From Ascoidea rubescens DSM 1968 (taxonomy: Eukaryota; Ascomycota; Saccharomycetes; Ascoideales; Ascoideaceae), in NCBI RefSeq assembly GCF_001661345.1, contig NW_017962934.1:62001-126000 (forward strand): DNA of 64,000 bases, in the 5' to 3' direction. A program made the translations under genes and the position numbers. A model generated the notes under the pieces. That model was given only the letters and a program-made list of their open reading frames with translations, searched no databases and had not been told where the DNA came from. This document shows positions 59,781-64,000 of the stretch, one piece after another; position 1 is the first letter of the stretch; each line of letters opens with the position of its first letter.

Positions 59781-60599
59781 AAAATTGAATGAAATTTTCA
59801 AAGAAAATTAATAAAGGCTGCTGCTGTTATATGTTTATCCAAAAGAGTTCGATAGAGAAATTTTCTTTTCATTTCTCAGCCAATACTACATATTGAATTT
59901 TAGTCGATAGAAACCCAACCGATTGTTGGTTTTGGGTAGACCTTGAGAGGATGTTGCTATTCCAGATTGTAAATAAGCTACATCCGCTTTGCTTTTGATT
60001 TCGTCAGTTGGTAAGACGCTGCCACTAGCAGTTGTTAGCTGAAAAGATGCTTCCGCAATAAACTTTGCGATTGTTTCATATCCTCCTTTCCCAAGAAGAC
60101 TCAGATCAGCTTGATACAATTGTTGGTTATTATTATTATAATGAATGGACATGGTTCTTGTTTGACAATGATATTGATAAACTCGGTAAACACCAGACAA
60201 ATGTAGTGTTGATGGGCTTGATATATCTGCCGGAGGTGATGAAGCCAAAGAAATATCATTTCTAACATCAGCGTCCGTGATTACAAATGAAGCAAAAATT
60301 CATCTGCAATTTGAACGATCTTTTACTTCAATGATCTTCGATTCAACATGATCCTTAAATCTGTGGGCCAAAGATGTTGTTAATTTTCTTTATTTTTATA
60401 CTTAGAAGTTCATTTCGGTTGTCTCAATTAAATTGATGATTGGACTAGTTTATATTAATTTGAAAAAGCGGATTCCATGATGTGTTATCATTTATGGCAA
60501 AGCCGCTGATAAGTAATCTTTCGGCTTCTTCATTATGGTCTGTCAGTTTTCCACAATTTCGATATCTTCACCACAAATATCGATATGAAGCAACTTCAA

Positions 60600-60770
60600 C
60601 TAGAAAACAAAAATGAATCCAACACACTTTGAGAGAAGTTATTCTGAGCAATAAAAGAATCTTTGCTTCTGTAGAACCAAATGATTGGGGCTTGCTTCAA
60701 ATCATGTAAACCCTTTTTCCATTTCCAGACATTGTAGTTTGGTTTTGATCATCTGGCAGGAAGCTCAAGC
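60600..60770 (-). pseudogene. RT relic of element O
   Basis: One minus-strand frame reads KGLHDLKQAPIIWFYRSKDS and FIAQNNFSQSVLDSFLFS. It matches the copia RT block KSLYGLKQAPRxWYxxLxxFLxxxGFxxSxxDxxLF, which leads to the catalytic YVDD. Secure domain call for a family 2 fossil. Confidence 0.83.
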
Positions 60771-61899
60771 ACGACAGGATAGTTATTCGGTTCCTTCAAA
60801 CACACCTCCCGAAATCTAGTTGGCATTAATGCAGATGCTATTGGCGGCTATTCAGAGCATTATTTCAAAGGTATCACGAAACCAAACTTGAATATACTCA
60901 TCAACATAGATACCGCCAACTACTTCAAGAAATTCTTTCACTATTGATTTCTCCTTAATCTTTCAAAGACATTTGTTGTTCGTCTATCAATAAATCCCAA
61001 ATTTTCTTTGACACATTTGTCTGCGACCAAAGATTGTGGATGTATCCAATAACGACTATCGTCTTCAATTGAATTTTCTTTGATTGCCATAGCCACTAGC
61101 ATTTTTGAACTTTGTTGATTTCTTGAAACAAGAGAGGTGAATCTTCCAACCATATATTTTGATGTTCACACCAACAAATGAGTTTCTTCGTCAGCAAAAG
61201 AGCCTATTTTCTTCTGTCAAGGGCCATCATTAATTTTGGAATCACTTGAGAAATCCTTTGTTGGTTGCAAAATAACGTTTTCTTGAATTGGAGATGATTT
61301 CCATAATTTCAAGTGATCATCATTTTAAATATTAGAAAAAATTATTCTTTGAAGATAGATTTTACCTGTTCGGACGCATTCGTCAGGTGGTTACCTGATG
61401 TTCATAGTTGATCTGTGTTTCATCATAGAGTTGATTTCAAGAATAGATAGCTTGGCGAAAAGCAAACAAATTATTAATGATGATTCAACTAGTCGATTAG
61501 TAACAAGTTTATTTGACGCATCTTAATGAATGGAACCACTAATAGAATCTTAGTATTTATTTGAAGTTGCCATAAAAAGTAATACCAATATAATTGCTCA
61601 GCGGCTGAGGCAAGTGAATATCATTCTCATTATTAATAGTTTTGTCTGTTGAGTGCGACAGAAAAGTTTGAAACAACGAGCAGTAAGTTGATAAAGAAAC
61701 AGTATAATTATTTATAAAGCGCTTTGGAGCTTCAAGATTATCAACCACAATTGAATTACTTGATGTGAGTGAATAAATATGACTCCCTCTTTCAATTCCA
61801 TTTCTTTCGAACTTTCTGCTCTAGTGCTTCTCAAAAATAAAATTAATTTTTGTTTGACGAAATAAAATGAAGAAATGTACCATTGTTGTTCTTGGCTAA

Positions 61900-62555
61900 A
61901 ATTTTTTGTCTAACATTATGATTAGAAACATTCATTGGAGCACTAAATGCTTGATGGACATTTACATCCCTTTTGCATTGCTTAAGAATTTTGAGTGTAA
62001 ACCAAATCAGTTAGTTCTACACATTCTACGATACAATTCCAGTCATTCGTTCAAAATACGGAATTGACAATGCTTCTCGGTTTTAGAACTTCGCCAATGC
62101 AGGATTTGATAAAATGTTAAACTTGTCATAACTTTAACTTCTTCAATAATCATTCTTTATCTATTTGAATATAATGATTTCGGTGTTTACATTTACTTTA
62201 GATTTACCTTTAGTTGTGGTTATCAACTTTTGGTTCAAGCTATTCTATTCCTACTCATGATCCATATCAATTTTCAGTTAAAACCTTTCATCATTTCATT
62301 TTGAGCTTCATTAAACTGTTTTTCATCCTAATCGATTAAGACATTTCATGATGCTACAGCATAATATGCTTCTCTCTTCCTCGTCTTCCATATTCTATGA
62401 TTGTTTTTCTGAATGTTGAAATTTTATTTTTTGGATTCAAGACAAGCCATTTTCTTTGCTTAACGTCTTATTTGTGATAAGAAGAGATACGTAGCTTAGT
62501 ATTTTTATAAATAGTGATTTTAAGGATCGAGCGAAACATCATAAATATATCACTA
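61900..62555. other. AT-rich stretch, possible family 2 integrase piece and LTR
   Basis: About 650 bases between O and Q. DNA at 62,200-62,300 aligns by eye with the plus-strand integrase-end fragment at 47,290-47,400, so a short plus-oriented integrase piece may be present. The right part, toward 62,555, could be the U3 of Q. I see no other feature. Confidence 0.35.
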
Positions 62556-62559
62556 GAGC

Positions 62560-64000
62560 CGTCATATAACTAAGTTATATATTGAATTCTACTAATTAAT
62601 TAGTAATACTAATCTAGGTTATTATTCTCATATTTCACAACTCACCGGGTATCTTGATGCGATTCGCATCCCGAGAAAAATTGGCAGGGGAGTTGAAGCA
62701 GCAATGAGCGCTGTTTGTCAATCTGAAGTAATTTGATATTACGAACTAGGTAATGGAATTCAGCTATTCATCATGAAGGCTTCAGAACCTGCTCAGTGAA
62801 GGCAATTTTGATGAAGCTAAATGATTTAGAGAGTGCAGAAATCCATCAAATATTGAAAAAAATATCAAAGAACTCAAATAGAAAAGTAACAACCTTATAG
62901 TGTATTATCCAGGATTTACTTCTATCGCTCATTGTGCTGCTGATGGTTCAACGGGAAGAAACGGTATTGCGAAGGATCTACGAATCGATGGTTTAGCTGA
63001 GAACGCATCGGTTATTACCAACTGAATGGCATTTATGAATTACTAACTTCGTCATAGAGATAATCAAGCAAAAAACAGATGCAAAGTAAACAAGAACATC
63101 AGCATCTTTTAAATTGAAGAAGCACTTGAAGGAAGAAATTAGTATGTCACCAAAAGGTAAATCCTTCAACTGTGGAGCTTTTGGTCATTGCAGCACAACG
63201 TACAGAATCAGAATCAGCTGCTAATGCAGTAAAAGAATTTAATTAGTTGAGTGTCTTAAAGACTTCAAAGTTGTTGTTGAAAGTTCATCAAAATGAAATT
63301 TTAAGAAAATTAATTCAATTGATCTTGACTCTCAGGACTGCTTTCCTTTCTATTTAGGTACAACTACTGATGTTCGAATCAGTGCTGATCTATTGTCTGA
63401 TCTAAAACAGCAATAAAGACAGCTAAAATGTGCGAATGGTGATGATATTTGTGCAGCAGAATAACTTGCGCTTGTGCATTCTCTTTAATTTTCTGAAGGG
63501 CAGTCTGTTCCTAGCCGGCCAACAAGTATCGCTAGTTGGATGAAGCTGGAGATTATCGGTAAAATGGTCCAACTGAAGGAATCAAACTCAGAACTGCCAG
63601 AGTTCGTCTGAATATTGCTGAGGGAAGAGGATCAATTAACAATGCTTTCTAGGGGAAGAACAGCTGCAACATGATTTCATTCTGAGCATCCCAGATGATT
63701 TGCTTGAAGGTCACAAAATCCTCTGCGAGTGTTCTTAGGATCATTTGAATACATTCAACAGAAATCAATGCACTCCTTGTAATATTTATAGTGCAGTGAG
63801 GAAGTGTGGTAGTTCTTCTTTGGTTCCGAACAGAACACAGCTTTCAGAATTACAGAGCGACAACATTTATATTATTAGGGACCATACCACGGCTGCATTG
63901 GGTGTCCACTTAATAGTGGTTATTGATTTACATTTACCGAACATCCATTTAATTTCTTCGATGGTGAAATCTTTTTGTTCAAAAAAGAAACAACTCGATC
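62560..64000 (+). mobile_element. Element Q: leader, gag, protease, integrase start, family 2
   Basis: A plus-strand copia 5' part cut by the window edge. A leader with the perfect palindrome TACTAATTAATTAGTA (62,590-62,605) precedes gag (about 62,650-63,300), which contains KGKSFNCGAFGHCSTT near 63,150-63,200, a CCHC zinc-knuckle-like block. Protease begins near 63,330 with FPFYLGTTTDVRISADLL. Early integrase has NQCTPCNIYSAVRKCG near 63,760-63,810, like the copia CxPCxxxKxxxxPF stretch, then SELQSDNIYIIRDHTT and LIVVIDLHL, like LVHSDIxGP and FVTFIDDYS. Broken, old. Confidence 0.76.

Larger units (their letters stand above)
59645..61900 (-). mobile_element. Element O: integrase to RNase H, copia family 2
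   Basis: A minus-strand copia 3' half. Integrase-side sequence is at about 61,200-61,900 (61,400-61,510 aligns with 38,250-38,370 of L). RT lies about 60,450-61,000 with NYNVWKWKKGLHDLKQAPII and then WFYRSKDSFIAQNNF, the copia VYKLxKSLYGLKQAPRxWY block. RNase H lies about 59,655-60,050 and ends with NRSKHIDIPYHFIEEHFSNK. Broken, with dozens of breaks, and old, though its 3' end is very legible. Confidence 0.83.

Overview
The window looks like heterochromatin-like or gene-poor DNA from a eukaryote. I recognise no host gene, rRNA, tRNA or CRISPR array. Almost everything I can identify is a fossil LTR retrotransposon of the Ty1/copia group (Pseudoviridae). The relics show the copia order gag, protease (PR), integrase (IN), reverse transcriptase (RT), RNase H (RH), with RT lying between IN and RH. 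Every copy is broken many times over, so all are old. Which eukaryote this is cannot be told from the window.

Two families are present. Family 1 fills about 1-36,750 and 50,025-59,640. It is fairly GC-balanced, with LTRs of roughly 0.7-1.1 kb that share a promoter-like core (CACCGGTCTGCTCCAGTGAC followed by a TATA-like stretch and GGGGCTGCCGATCTC) and a 12-bp palindrome, TGTTTGCGAACA. Family 2 fills about 36,760-50,000 and 59,645-64,000. It is clearly more AT-rich, with its own zinc-knuckle-like gag region and AT-rich ends.

Layout: elements A, B and a tail fragment C lie head to tail on the minus strand (1-7,755), with one LTR between neighbours. Element D is on the plus strand (7,760-13,150). 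E, F and G are a second minus-strand head-to-tail run (13,190-26,800), again with single LTRs between them. G and the plus-strand element I meet head to head near 26,800. I runs to about 31,480, followed by a minus LTR fragment, plus-strand J (31,700-36,415) and a gag fragment K. Then come family 2: L (minus, 36,760-40,830), a patchwork of IN and RT pieces in both orientations (40,990-47,420) and R (plus, 47,930-49,290). Family 1 returns with a minus LTR and RH tail (50,025-51,420), M (plus, 51,430-56,450) and N (minus, 56,455-59,640). Family 2 closes the window with O (minus, 59,645-61,900) and Q (plus, 62,560 to the edge).

I did not find a new functional system. The points most worth a second look are non-coding: conserved LTR cores and the palindrome shared by copies whose coding parts are badly decayed, doubled core-plus-leader modules, and the repeated shared-LTR and head-to-head architectures. 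Element boundaries are read by eye and are usually good to about 50-150 bases.
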